From Acidobacteriota bacterium (GTDB lineage Bacteria > Acidobacteriota > Blastocatellia > Pyrinomonadales > Pyrinomonadaceae), in the NCBI GenBank assembly GCA_019242475.1, contig JAFAVK010000041.1, positions 1 to 64,000 of the forward strand: a stretch of DNA of 64,000 nucleotides, given 5' to 3'. The first letter of the stretch is position 1. Every line of letters starts with the position of its first letter. Made by a program: the position numbers and the translations under genes. The notes below the pieces were generated by a model. It was not told the DNA's origin. It made no database searches and saw only the letters and a program-made list of their open reading frames with translations. Shown here piece by piece: positions 45,245 through 54,976 of the stretch.

Positions 45245-46048
45245 TCAAATGCTCTTCAAACTCACGTTCCCCGAGGCGGTGGAGATTTTGAGCGTGCGGC
45301 CGCCGCCGCCGAGCTGGCCTTCGGCGCGGGTGCCGGAGCCGTAGCGGTCGTGCTTGACCTCGAGGGGGAAGTTCGTCTCGATGTCGCCCGAGGCGGTGGA
45401 CATCGAGACGCGCGCGTTGATGCTCGAAGGGAGGCGGACGTTGACGTTGCCGCTGGCCGAGGAGAAGCGCATGTCGCCGTCGCCGTCAACCCGCGTCAGC
45501 TCGACCTCCACGTCGCCGCTCGCGGTGTTGGCGTTGACCATCCCCGCGGCGTCGGCGACGCGCACCGTCCCGCTCGCCGAGTTGGCCCTGATCTCGCCGC
45601 TCACGCCGCGCACCGTCACGTCGCCGCTCGCCGTCGAGAGGTGGAGACGCCCCGCGAAGCCTTCGGCCTTCACGTTGCCGCTGGCGGTCGAAATCTTGTC
45701 GAAGGAGATGTTGGCCGAGCGCGGCACGCGCACCTCGAAGCGGAGGCTCGCGTTACAGTTGCGGCAGTCGTGCGGGTACTCCGCGCGCAGCGCGACGTGC
45801 CCCTGCGTGCTCTCGTCCACGACCTCGACCTGGTCGCGGTCGCGCCCCTCCTTGTAGGCGTTGACGACGACCGCGCTGCCGTCGTAGCCCGTCAGGTTGA
45901 TGTCGCCCGAGACGTTCTGAATCTCGACCGACCCGCCCTCCCCGAGGTTGTAAGTCTTCTGGAAATCCTGCGCCGAGGTCACGACCGCCGCCGCCATGCA
46001 GAGCACCAAGGCCCCCACGAAGTTCAAAAAAGTCCTGCGTCCCATCAC
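45245..46048 (-). CDS. DUF4097-family exported beta-repeat protein
   Basis: A 267-aa protein with a signal peptide (LNFVGALVLCMAAAVVTSAQ) and a right-handed or stacked beta-repeat domain recognisable by recurring 'STASGDV' / 'SASGNV' units (e.g. LHLSTASGDVTVRGVSGEI). DUF4097 proteins are predicted cell-surface or periplasmic and their function is unsettled. It begins with MMGRRTFLNF; no operon partner is visible. Confidence 0.85.
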   Translation of the reverse strand: MMGRRTFLNFVGALVLCMAAAVVTSAQDFQKTYNLGEGGSVEIQNVSGDINLTGYDGSAVVVNAYKEGRDRDQVEVVDESTQGHVALRAEYPHDCRNCNASLRFEVRVPRSANISFDKISTASGNVKAEGFAGRLHLSTASGDVTVRGVSGEIRANSASGTVRVADAAGMVNANTASGDVEVELTRVDGDGDMRFSSASGNVNVRLPSSINARVSMSTASGDIETNFPLEVKHDRYGSGTRAEGQLGGGGRTLKISTASGNVSLKSI

Positions 46049-46140
46049 TCAAACTCCTCTCCTGTGGTGAATGAAAACCCGAAGCGAACCGGCTCTCGTT
46101 CGTGTAAACACCGCGGGCGGGAGTTTTGTGGCAGGAAAAA

Positions 46141-46236
46141 AGTAGGCAGTAGGCAGATGGCAGTAGGCAGTTGAAAAAGCCGCGGCAGCGACGATGAAGG
46201 CTTAACTGCCTGCTGCCATCTGCCTACTGCCTACTA
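46141..46236. repeat. Inverted repeat of TAGGCAG units (IR10)
   Basis: Left arm 46142-46172 and right arm 46202-46235 are nearly perfect complements (including the variant unit agatggcag). The minus-strand flavoprotein gene ends inside the right arm. Confidence 0.85.
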
Positions 46237-47400
46237 TGCACTTTCCCCGGCGGCGTGGCCCGAGGCCCAGGCCCATTGGAAGTTGTAGCCGCCGAGGTGG
46301 CCGGTCACGTCCACGACCTCGCCGATGAAGTAGAGGCCGGGGACGCCGCGCGCCTCCATCGTTTTGGACGAAAGTTCGTCGGTCGAGACACCGCCGCGCG
46401 TGACCTCCGCCTTCTGGAAGCCTTCGGTGCCGGCGGGCAGGATGCGCCAGTCGTGGAGCAGCGCGGCCACGCGCTCGACCTGCGCGTCCGTGTAGGCATG
46501 CAGGGGGCGCGGCGGCGCGAACAGCTCGGCCCAGACCTGCGCGAAGCGTTTGGGGAGATGTTGGGCGAGCGCCGTGTGCAGCTCCGCGCCCGCGGCGCGT
46601 TTGCGTTCGAGCAGGGCGCGCGTGTCCTCGCCCGGCAGGAGGTCTAAGGAGAGTGCCTGGCCTCGCGACCAGTAAGAGGAGATTTGCAAAACGGCCGGGC
46701 CGCTCAGTCCGCGGTGCGTGACGAGGACGTTCTCGGCGAACTCCGCCCCGCCGCAGCTCACGACCGCCGGCACCGAGACGCCGCTCAGGCTCTGGAATTT
46801 CGAGAGGTCGCGCGGCGCGAGCGTGAGCGGTACGAGCGCCGGCTCCGGCTGCACGACCTTCAGCCCGAACTGACGCGCGAGACGGTAGCCGAAGTCCGTC
46901 GCGCCCAGCTTCGGAATCGACAGCCCGCCGGTCGCGACGACCAGAGACTCCGACTCGAACTCTCCGCGGTTAGTCTTAACCTGAAAGAGTTCACCCTTAC
47001 CCACGTCCTCGACGCGGCAGCCCGTGAACACTTGAACACGCGCCGCGTCACACTCTTCGAGCAGCATCTCGACAATCTGCCGCGAGCTTTCGTCGCAGAA
47101 GAGCTGGCCCAACTTCTTCTCGTGATAACGGATGCCGTGTCGCCCGACGAGCTTGACGAAGTCGGCCGGCGTGTAGCGCGCCAGCGCGGACTTCGCGAAG
47201 TGCGGGTTGCGCGAGATGAAGTTGCCCGCGGTCGTGTTCAAGTTCGTGAAGTTGCAACGGCCGCCGCCCGAGATTTCAATCTTCCGCCCCACGCGCTCGT
47301 TGTGCTCGAGCAAGGCGACGCGCCGCCCGCGCCCGCCCGCCACGAACGCGCACATCAACCCCGCCGCCCCGCCGCCGATGACAATCACGTCAACTCTCAT
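46234..47400 (-). CDS. HI0933/YhiN-family FAD-dependent flavoprotein
   Basis: A 388-aa flavoprotein. The FAD dinucleotide motif 'VIVIGGGAAGLMCAFVAGGRG' starts at residue 5, followed by 'VGRKIEISGGGRCNFTN', the family signature, and ends 'DVTGHLGGYNFQWAWASGHAAG'. The biochemical role is undefined (some members are annotated as tRNA or aminoacetone oxidoreductases). I chose the ATG at 47400 (MRVDVIVIGGG), since the upstream extension is translated repeat IR11. The upstream TesA gene is co-directional. Confidence 0.88.
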   Translation of the reverse strand: MRVDVIVIGGGAAGLMCAFVAGGRGRRVALLEHNERVGRKIEISGGGRCNFTNLNTTAGNFISRNPHFAKSALARYTPADFVKLVGRHGIRYHEKKLGQLFCDESSRQIVEMLLEECDAARVQVFTGCRVEDVGKGELFQVKTNRGEFESESLVVATGGLSIPKLGATDFGYRLARQFGLKVVQPEPALVPLTLAPRDLSKFQSLSGVSVPAVVSCGGAEFAENVLVTHRGLSGPAVLQISSYWSRGQALSLDLLPGEDTRALLERKRAAGAELHTALAQHLPKRFAQVWAELFAPPRPLHAYTDAQVERVAALLHDWRILPAGTEGFQKAEVTRGGVSTDELSSKTMEARGVPGLYFIGEVVDVTGHLGGYNFQWAWASGHAAGESA

Positions 47401-47407
47401 TGATAAG

Positions 47408-47492
47408 AGGCGTGAACCGTGAACCGTAAACCGTGACGAGATAAAAACCCGTTCCATCTTGTCACGGTTTACGGTTCACGGTTCACGGCTTT
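47408..47492. repeat. Inverted repeat of CCGTGAA units (IR11)
   Basis: Left arm 47411-47437 (cgtgaaccgtgaaccgtaaa ...) and right arm 47461-47489. The minus-strand TesA-like gene ends in the right arm, its final codons (SREP) and TGA being repeat sequence. Confidence 0.85.
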
Positions 47493-48205
47493 TGTCTTTT
47501 TCAAGCAGCGGCTTCAGGTAGCGGTAGACGGTGGCGGCGACGATTTTGGTGCCCTCGGCGTTGGGGTGGACGCGGTCTTCCTGGTTCAGTCGGTCGATGC
47601 CGGCGACGCCTTCGAGGAAGAAGGGGATGAGCGGCACGTCGTGCTCTCTGGCGAGCGACTTGAAGGCGTCGCTGATCTCGACCTCGTAGTCGCGGCCCGT
47701 CTCCGTCGTCGTCAGCATCCCCGCGAGGAGCACCTGCGCGTTGTGCGCCTTGGCGCGCTCGATAATCGCGGAGAGGTTCTTCTTCGTCCCGGCCACGGGC
47801 TGGCCGCGGAGGAAGTCGTTGGCGCCGAGTTCGAGGATGACGAAGCGGACGTTGCCCGCTTCGAGCGACCAGTCGATGCGGCTGACGCCGTCCGCGGAGG
47901 TGTCGCCCGAAACCCCGGCGTTGACCACCTCGTACTTGAACCCGTCGGCGTCGAGCATCTTTTGCAAGAGCGCCGGGTAGCTCTCCTGCTGCCGGAGGCC
48001 GTAGCCCGCGGTCAGGCTGTCGCCGAAGGCGACGATTTTAGGTACAGTCTCCGCAGGCGTCGGCGACGCGGCGGGAGTTCGAGTAGTTTGCGCCGGCGTT
48101 AAAGAACTTTCGCGCGAGCCGCCGCCGCAGGCAGCGAGTGGCAGGGCGGCGAGAATCAAAAGGGCCGCGGGCAGGAATCTATCGAATGCGGGCAGCAATC
48201 TTTTC

Positions 48206-48207
<2 letters not shown>
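47476..48207 (-). CDS. tesA: GDSL-family lysophospholipase/arylesterase (TesA-like), lipoprotein
   Basis: A 243-aa SGNH hydrolase. A signal with lipobox-like 'ALPLAAC' is followed by a Thr/Pro linker. Block I is 'IVAFGDSLTAGYGL' (nucleophile Ser), block II/III 'NAGVSGDTSADG' and 'LELGANDFLRG', and block V 'DRVHPNAEGTKIVA' (Asp/His). It hydrolyses acyl esters or thioesters in the periplasm. It is divergent from the YbbA-like ATPase, as in E. coli tesA-ybbAP, and the two start codons overlap within CATG (48205-48208). Confidence 0.9.
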
Positions 48208-48924
<717 letters not shown>

Positions 48925-48928
<4 letters not shown>

Positions 48929-51453
48929 GCTTCATCTTCAAACTCGCCTGGCGCGAGCTGCGCGCGTCGTGGCGGCGGCTGCTCTTCTTCTTCCTGTGCA
49001 TCGGCATCGGCGTGGGGAGCATCGTCGCGCTGCGTTCGATGATTCAGAGCTTGAACCGCGCGGTGGCGGGCGAGGCGCGCGCGTTGATGACGGCCGACGT
49101 GCAGGCCGAGACGACGCGCGAGTGGTCGCAGGACGCGCTGGCGAAGATCGAGAAGGTCGCGCGCCCGCCGCTCGTCGAGGCGCGCACGGAAACAATCGAA
49201 GCCCCGACGATGCTGCGGCCCGCGGACGAAGGAAGCGGCGGCGCTTTGATGGTCGAGCTGAAGGGCGTCGAGCGCGGGTTTCCGCTCTACGGGGATTTCA
49301 AGCTTGAGGACGGGCGGCCGTTCGACTTCGCGCTGTTGGAGAACGGCGGGGCGGTCGTCGCGCCGCTGCTGCTCGAAAGGCTCGATCTAAAAGTCGGCGA
49401 CCGCGTGCGCATCGGCGAGCGCGAGTTCGAGATACGCGGCGTGTCGAAGCAGGAGCCGGGCAGCTCGGGCGGCTTCCGCCTCGGGCCGAGGGTCTTCATC
49501 GCGCGCGCAGACCTTGAGGCGGCCGGACTCACGGGCTTCGGCAGCCGCGCGCGTCGGAAGATTCTCTTCAAGACGGCCGACGACCGCCAGCCCGAACTCG
49601 TCAAAGCGCTCAAGGCGGAGCTGGGCAACAACGTCGTCAACGTGCGTTCTTACAAAGAGTCCGAGGAGAGCCTCGGCGAGCAGTTCTCGCGCGCGGAGAA
49701 CTATCTTTCGCTGACGGGGCTCGTCGTCCTCGTGCTCGGCGGCATCGGCGTCTCTTCGGTCACGCGCGTCTTCGTCGAGCAGAAGAAGAAATCAATCGCC
49801 GTGCTCAAGTGCGTCGGCGCGACGGGGCGGCGTCTGACGGCCGCCTACCTCGCGCAGGTGCTCGCGCTCGGCGCTTTGGGCAGCCTGCTGGGCGTCGTGC
49901 TGGCGAAGGCGGCGCTCGTCTTCGTCCACGCGCGCTTCGCCGAGAGCCTGCCGCCGAACCTCTTGTACGACTTGCAGCCCGGCGCGGTGGCGCAGGGGCT
50001 CGGGCTCGGCCTGCTCATCTCTCTACTCTTCTCGGCGCTGCCGCTGCTGCGCATCCGACGCATCAAGCCGAACATGCTCCTGCGCGAGGCGGAGCAGGAC
50101 GCGCCCGGCCGTCGGCTCGACCTCGGGCGCGCGCTGGTCGCGGGGCTCGTGCTCGCGGGGCTGCTGCTTTTGACTTCGTGGCAGGCGGGCTCTCTGCGCG
50201 TGGGCGTCTTCTTCCTCGGGGGGTTGGGCCTGACGGCGCTCGTGCTCTACCTCGCGGCGTGGCTGCTCGTCTTCCTCGTGCGGCGCGCGCGCGGCCTGGG
50301 CACGTTCGCCGTGCGGCAGGCCATCAACAGCATGCACCGGCCCGGCAACCAGACGCGCGTCATCGTGCTGGCCGTGGGGCTCGGCGCGTTCCTCGTGCTC
50401 TCGGTGCAATCTCTACAGGCGGGCCTGCTCGACGAGTTCGACGTGGCGCGGCGCGGCAACCTGCCGAACATGTACCTCATCGACGTGCAGCGCGACCAGG
50501 TCGAAGGCGTGCGCGAGATCGTCGCGCAGACGACGGGCGCGCGCGCCGAGTTGATCCCGACCCTGCGCGCGCGCATCGCGGCCGTCAACGGCAAAGAGGT
50601 TGACCTCGACGCCGAGGGCGCGCGCCGCGAGCGGGGGCGTTTGGGCCGCGAGTACGTCGTCACCTACAGGCCGCGGCTCGAATACAACGAGACTTTGGTC
50701 GCGGGGAAGTTCTGGGACGAGACGCCGTCGCAGGAGCCGGAGGTGTCGATTGAGGAGGGCTTACGCGGCGCGGGCGGCATCGACCTCGGCGGCACGATCA
50801 CGTTCGATATACAGGGTCGGAAGATAGAGGCGCGCGTGACGAGCGTGCGCCGCGTGGACTGGCGCAACTCGCGGACGGGCTTCCTCATCCTCTTCCGCCC
50901 GGGCGCGCTGGACAGGGCGCCCGCGACCTTCGTCGGCGCGGTTGACGGGCCGACCGAGGAGCCCGCGCGCTCGCGCTTCCAGCGCGCGATTGTGGACAGG
51001 TTCCCGAACGTGAGCGTCATCGACGTGGCCGACATCGTGCGGAGCGTGAGCCGGATTCTGTCGAACATCACGCTGGCGGTGAGCTTCATCGGCGGGTTCG
51101 TGTTTTTGAGCGGCGCGCTCATCCTCGTCGGCTCCATCGCCATGACGAAGTTCCAGCGCGTCTACGAGGCGGCGGTCTTGAAGACGCTCGGCGCCGAGCG
51201 GCGCGTGCTGCTCACGATCATGCTCGCCGAGTACGGCCTGCTCGGCCTCGTCGCTGGCCTCGTCGGCGCGGCGGCGGCGAACGGCCTCTCCTACGCCGTC
51301 TCCCGCTACGTCTTCGAGATCGACTGGACGTTCGCGCCCCTCTTGAATCTCACCGGCGTCGCCGCCACCGTCTTCCTCGTCGGCGCCGTCGGCGCGCTGT
51401 CGAGCTTAGACGTGTTGACGAGAAAGCCGCTATCCATCCTTCGAGCGCAATGA
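48925..51453 (+). CDS. ABC transporter permease, FtsX/YbbP family
   Basis: An 842-aa permease with a large first extracytoplasmic domain (about 45-255) after TM1 'WRRLLFFFLCIGIGVGSIVAL', then two FtsX-type bundles of three TM segments (about 260-380 and 695-835) flanking further TMs near 400-450. The layout matches YbbP-type 10-TM proteins. It starts with TTG overlapping the ATPase stop. Substrate is unknown; pairing with a TesA-like esterase suggests handling of lipids or hydrophobic esters. Confidence 0.88.
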
Positions 51454-51539
51454 GGAATAGGAAATAGCACCGGAGGCACAAAGTCAAAACGTCCTATCGC
51501 GCTTAGAGTAAATGCCGTTATTGGGTGCGCTGTTGCCAT

Positions 51540-52136
51540 TCAGACAACTTTCTTGATCAAACGTTTCCGCCTTTTATACACAAATCTGTTTTCTATATCT
51601 CTGAGGTATCTGACAGTTTTCTCTATCGCGTTAATAATGTCAGTAAGTTCTTTCTGTTGCTGTTCACTTTCAGGCTTCCATTTGTAATGAACAAACGAAT
51701 TCCTCAACTCCATAAGCTTGAAAATTCTATTAGAGTGGGCAGCACTCAGAGGCTTGACTCCCAGTATCCGTAGAAGCCAAGAAACCTTTGCTCTGTATGA
51801 AGTATCTCTTACCATCGAATCAATTTCTTTGTAGGACAACCGCTGAGTCTGAGCTAAAGAGGCAACAATATTATTTAGCTGGTGTTCAACCCACAAGGCG
51901 TAAAATAGGCAGGCAAACTGCTCGTTTTTTAGTTTATGGAAGGTACGAGCCTGACGCAGAATATCGCCCGTATAATCAATTACAATCTGAAAACTATATT
52001 TCTGTAGGTATTCAATAACTTCATCACGCAACTCCTCTTCTGTCTTTCCTTCAGGATCAATAATTCCGCTGCTTACTAAACTCAAGGCAGAGTAAGCAGC
52101 GGCCAGCTTTGCTTTTCGTCCACTAATTTGCTTCAT
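51540..52136 (-). CDS. AT-rich HEPN-like protein, 198 aa
   Basis: An all-helical protein with no close family I can name. The Rx4H motif R145-NSFV-H150 in 'ELRNSFVHYKW' matches the catalytic motif of HEPN RNases/nucleotidyl-transfer-associated toxins. Helices around 60-110 ('FYALWVEHQLNNIVASL') and a basic C-terminus (VYKRRKRLIKK) also fit. Its base composition is much more AT-rich than all neighbours, suggesting recent transfer. A TATAAT (52182-52187) sits upstream. It ends the minus-strand run containing the Y RNAs and Ro60. A HEPN RNase acting on tRNA or other RNA is an inference. Confidence 0.6.
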   Translation of the reverse strand: MKQISGRKAKLAAAYSALSLVSSGIIDPEGKTEEELRDEVIEYLQKYSFQIVIDYTGDILRQARTFHKLKNEQFACLFYALWVEHQLNNIVASLAQTQRLSYKEIDSMVRDTSYRAKVSWLLRILGVKPLSAAHSNRIFKLMELRNSFVHYKWKPESEQQQKELTDIINAIEKTVRYLRDIENRFVYKRRKRLIKKVV

Positions 52137-52181
52137 AAGTCATTTACACTAGCGAAGCACCTAACAATTAGTTTGACGCCA

Positions 52182-52187
52182 ATTATA
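52182..52187 (-). promoter_or_regulatory. Possible -10 box for the HEPN-like gene
   Basis: A perfect TATAAT on the minus strand, 46 nt before the start codon; a -35 candidate ACTTGA lies 17 nt upstream but is poor. Confidence 0.35.
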
Positions 52188-52190
52188 CTC

Positions 52191-52640
52191 CTAGTCGAGT
52201 GACTTCAAGTCGGGCTCGACCCAGCCGGCGCGGGCCTCGGGGGAGAAGAGGCGTTCGCGGGTGTAGTGCTTGAGGGGGAGTCCCCGGTCGTGGGTCGCGG
52301 CCAGGTCGTTGGCGAGGTGGACGAGGGCGCGCGCCTCGTTGCGCTCGGCTTCGAGGAAGGCGCGCACCATCCGCAGCCAGAAGAGCGTGAGCGTCTCGTG
52401 GTAGCCGCCGGTCGGCGTCGTCACGATGCCGTGCGCGGCGTTGTAGCGCTTGATCCGGGCGCGGACGCGCGCGACCGCCTCCGGCCAGTCGAACTGCAAG
52501 AGGTGCCAGAGCGCGACGGTCAGGTGGGCGGCGTGCGTCCACTCCTCGCGCGGCAGCGTGCAGTCCTCGAACCGGCGCACCAGCGTGAGTATCTCGTCGG
52601 TGGTGCGGAACGTGGCGGCTTCAAGCGTCAGGGTCGTCAT
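52191..52640 (-). CDS. Unrecognised helical protein with WTHAAHL motif, 149 aa
   Basis: I cannot name the family. The protein is predicted helical, with a conserved-looking 'REEWTHAAHLTVALWHLLQF' segment at about 33-52, 'GGYHETLTLFWLRMVRAFLE' at about 78-97 and a His/Arg-rich end ('LKHYTRERLFSPEARAGWVEPDL'). Paired His residues in the first two helices could bind a metal, but this is unproven. It has normal high GC and follows the Y-RNA genes on the same strand by 51 nt; a functional link is unknown. The ATG at 52640 begins MTTLTLEAATFRTTDE. Confidence 0.7.
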   Translation of the reverse strand: MTTLTLEAATFRTTDEILTLVRRFEDCTLPREEWTHAAHLTVALWHLLQFDWPEAVARVRARIKRYNAAHGIVTTPTGGYHETLTLFWLRMVRAFLEAERNEARALVHLANDLAATHDRGLPLKHYTRERLFSPEARAGWVEPDLKSLD

Positions 52641-52690
52641 CTCTCTAACTCCGAATCAGAACGTACGAATGAATCTACATGAAAGGTTCG

Positions 52691-52832
52691 TGCGCGCGGC
52701 GACAAGGTTTCGACGAAACAGCGCTGCTCTACCGTTGAGCTATGGCAGCAGAATGGAAAGCTGCCACCGGGACTCGAACCCGGAACCCGCGGCTTGAAAG
52801 GCATGTAGTTCCGCCAGCATTCGCCGCACGCA
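52691..52832 (-). ncRNA. Y RNA with permuted tRNA-like module (YrlA-type)
   Basis: The 5' and 3' ends pair as GCGGCGA/TCGCCGC (52821-52827 with 696-702), extended by a further tgcg/cgca. The conserved Y-type strands are CGAATGC on the 5' side and CTTGTCG on the 3' side, plus an ACTACAT element. Inside, reading 5' to 3' on the minus strand, is a T-arm (CCGGG-TTCGAGT-CCCGG), the acceptor 3' strand TGGCAGC, a 10-nt loop, the acceptor 5' strand GCTGCCA, then a D-arm (GCTC-AACGGTA-GAGC). The tRNA order is thus circularly permuted and the Y stem replaces the anticodon arm. Confidence 0.82.
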
Positions 52833-52842
52833 CGAAAGGGAA

Positions 52843-52963
52843 GTGGCGACAAGATCGGTGAGAGGTGTGTCCGGACGCTCGCGCGGCCGGCGTAGGATTC
52901 GAACCTACTCACAAAGGTTATCAGCCTTCGTTCCTACCATGTACTCACACCAGCATTCGCCAC
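52843..52963 (-). ncRNA. Y RNA with degenerate permuted tRNA-like module
   Basis: End stem GTGGCGA/TCGCCAC with the same CGAATGC and CTTGTCG elements and a GTACAT element. It contains a perfect T-arm (GTAGG-TTCGAAT-CCTAC) followed by GCCGGCC and a complementary CCGG after an 8-nt loop; the D-arm part is eroded. A second stem (GGTGtGAG/CTCtCACC) supports the Y fold. Confidence 0.78.
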
Positions 52964-52979
52964 CGTCAAAGAACCGAGA

Positions 52980-53043
52980 GGGCCGACAAGGGTTGCCGTG
53001 AACTCACTTAACAGGTGGTTGTAGTCACGGCGGCATTCGGCCC
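52980..53043 (-). ncRNA. Short Y RNA without tRNA-like module
   Basis: A 64-nt element. End stem GGGCCGA/TCGGCCC, the CGAATGC and CTTGTCG elements, and a perfect inner stem GCCGTGA/TCACGGC, followed by the CTACAA element. No T-arm. It is the minimal Ro-binding form next to the two tRNA-mimic forms. Confidence 0.78.
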
Positions 53044-53071
53044 CGAAGAGCTAAGTCGAAAAGAACAGGCC

Positions 53072-53143
53072 GGGGCCGACAAGAGAATTCTCGTGACAGT
53101 TCCTTTTTCCAAAAAGAATGTAGTCACGAAAGCATTCGGCCCC
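53072..53143 (-). ncRNA. Short Y RNA without tRNA-like module, Ro60-proximal
   Basis: A 72-nt element. End stem GGGGCCGA/TCGGCCCC, CGAATGC and CTTGTCG elements, inner stem TCGTGAC/GTCACGA, with CTACAT directly after the inner stem as in its neighbour. It lies 126 nt downstream of the Ro60 stop, beyond the IR12 repeat. Confidence 0.8.
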
Positions 53144-53153
53144 GAAGAGAGGT

Positions 53154-53266
53154 AAGCAGTAGGCAGACGGCAGTGGGCAGTAGCTTCGCTTGACGGTAGT
53201 TGAAGGATTAAATCGAAGCGTTCGAATTATCGGTCTTCAACTGCCTGCTGCCATCTGCCCACTGAC
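53154..53266. repeat. Inverted repeat of TAGGCAG-type units (IR12)
   Basis: Left arm 53154-53183, right arm 53238-53265, imperfect complements with about 55 nt between. It separates the Ro60 stop from the Y-RNA genes and could end the Ro60 transcript. Confidence 0.8.
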
Positions 53267-53268
53267 TT

Positions 53269-54825
53269 TCAAAGAGCGATCTGCTCGATGACGCCGACCC
53301 AGTGGTCTGCGCCGAGGCGGCCGGCGGCGAAGTCGGCGACCACTTCGAAGACCTGGTCGCTGAAGCCGCCGACGTTGAGCACGTCGGGCGACCCGGCCGC
53401 CTGCACGGTCTGGTACGGCTGCACGTCCACGCAGGCCATCCGCGCCCGCGGGTTGCGCTGCTTGAACCGTGCCCACTCGCGCATCGTCTCCGTGCCGCGG
53501 CCCGAACGTGCGTCCACCCACGACTCGTTGTCCGAGACGTAGAGGACGAGGTCGCCCTCGGCCTTGCGCTCGTTCAGGAGGCGGAGCGGCGCCGAGCAGT
53601 TCGTGCCGCCGCCGCCGACCGAGGCGAGCTTCTGCGCGTTTGTCAACACGCTGTCGCGCGGGTTCAGGCCGAGTCCCTTGACCACGTCGTGCTCGAACGG
53701 CAGAACCTCCGTGCGCGGGTTGCGGCGCAGGACGGCCGCGGCCACGAGCGCCGCCACGTCCACGCAGCGCACCGCCGTGGTCGAGCCCTTGCGGTGGCCC
53801 GTCACCGGCGAACGCATCGAGCCCGACACGTCCGGGCAGACGTAGACCTTGCCGCGCACGCCCGGCACGTTCTCAAGTGCGACCTCCAGCGCGTCCTGAA
53901 GCGCGTCGCGCACCGCCGCCGGCACGCGCGCGTCCGCCGAGGCGTAGGCGACCATGAGCTGGTACGGGAAGACCCGCGCCTTCTTAACCAACTCCGGGTC
54001 TGCCAGGCGCTCGGCGACCAGCTCGGTCAGGCCGGGCTCTTCGAAGACGCCGTGGCGCGCGAACGTGTTGAGGTTCATCCGAGTCATCTGCCAGGGCGCG
54101 CGGCGCGCGATGGCCGTCCACTCGGGCTGACCCAAATCGAGCGCCGTGAGCATCTGGAACGGCACGTCGGGCACCGCGCCGCGTTCGCCGGCCTTGAACG
54201 CCTCGAACTCCTGGACGAGCGCGGGGAGCTGCCCGGCGTCGAACTCGCGGCCGACGAGGTAGCCGTAGAGCGCCTCGCGCTCGGGGTCGCGCGGCTTCGG
54301 ATGCACCATCTTGACGATGTCGGCGAACGAAGGCGCCTGGCCGACGCTCGCGCGGAAGACCGCCTCGGCGCCGCGCGCTTCGAGCCACTCGCGCACGAGC
54401 CGCTTCGGCGCCGAGCCGAGCGACTTGCGACCCGCGGCGCCCGAGCGGACGATCTGCACGAAGTTGCGCAGCATCTTGCCGTTGTCCACGACGCGCGGGA
54501 ACACGAGCGCGAGCAGGCGCACGTCCTTCGCCGCGAGCACGGCGAGGAGGAGCGCCGGCACGTCCTTCATGAAGCCGCGCTGGCGCGCGTAGACCGCGGT
54601 CTTGGCGACGAACTCCGGCTCGACCAGCTCGCACAGCTCAAGCACCTTGGCGAGCTGCTCCCCGGCGCCCGCGTAGAAGGTCGCGCCGAGGCAGCCGGTC
54701 GCCGCGTACTGCGCGAGCGCCTGCTTCGGCGTCAGCGCGTAGGCCGGCGCGCCGTGCTCGTTGCGCGCGTCCGCCGCCGGGACGAGCTTGCCCACGAGCG
54801 ACTTGAAGAGCGACTTGTTTGCCAT
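53269..54825 (-). CDS. rsr: Ro60 (TROVE-vWA) RNA-binding protein
   Basis: A 518-aa orthologue of the Ro60 autoantigen. The TROVE/HEAT-repeat ring (about 20-325) binds Y RNAs on its outside and misfolded RNA ends in its pore; 'LTPKQALAQYAATGCLGATFY' is the family opening. The C-terminal vWA domain has a full MIDAS: D332-x-S334-x-S336 (PDVSGSM), T408 and D432. In Deinococcus and Salmonella, Y RNA tethers Ro60 to PNPase, making an RNA-degrading complex. The gene starts 72 nt after the last tRNA of the array, on the same strand, with GGGGGA before its ATG. Four Y-RNA genes follow. Confidence 0.95.
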   Translation of the reverse strand: MANKSLFKSLVGKLVPAADARNEHGAPAYALTPKQALAQYAATGCLGATFYAGAGEQLAKVLELCELVEPEFVAKTAVYARQRGFMKDVPALLLAVLAAKDVRLLALVFPRVVDNGKMLRNFVQIVRSGAAGRKSLGSAPKRLVREWLEARGAEAVFRASVGQAPSFADIVKMVHPKPRDPEREALYGYLVGREFDAGQLPALVQEFEAFKAGERGAVPDVPFQMLTALDLGQPEWTAIARRAPWQMTRMNLNTFARHGVFEEPGLTELVAERLADPELVKKARVFPYQLMVAYASADARVPAAVRDALQDALEVALENVPGVRGKVYVCPDVSGSMRSPVTGHRKGSTTAVRCVDVAALVAAAVLRRNPRTEVLPFEHDVVKGLGLNPRDSVLTNAQKLASVGGGGTNCSAPLRLLNERKAEGDLVLYVSDNESWVDARSGRGTETMREWARFKQRNPRARMACVDVQPYQTVQAAGSPDVLNVGGFSDQVFEVVADFAAGRLGADHWVGVIEQIAL

Positions 54826-54897
54826 CTTAAATGTTCCCCCTTTGACAAAGGTTCAAAGGTTCTGTTGAAAAGGAACCGGACTACCTTGAGGGTTGAA

Positions 54898-54968
54898 CTG
54901 CGGAGGAAGGACTCGAACCTCCGTGACCTGTTTCAGAGACAGGCAGCCTGCCACTGGCTGACTCCGCA
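54898..54968 (-). tRNA. tRNA-Gln (CTG)
   Basis: Acceptor TGCGGAG/CTCCGCA with U1-A72 and G73, both typical of tRNA-Gln. Anticodon loop CTCTGAA, normal U33. Last tRNA of the array, 72 nt before Ro60. No encoded CCA. Confidence 0.9.
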
Positions 54969-54976
54969 TTGAAGAG

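Noticed and set aside
52691..52963. Two more tRNA genes or tRNA pseudogenes
   Set aside because: T-arm precedes D-arm and both are enclosed in Ro-type stems with conserved Y elements, so YrlA-like Y RNAs explain them better.
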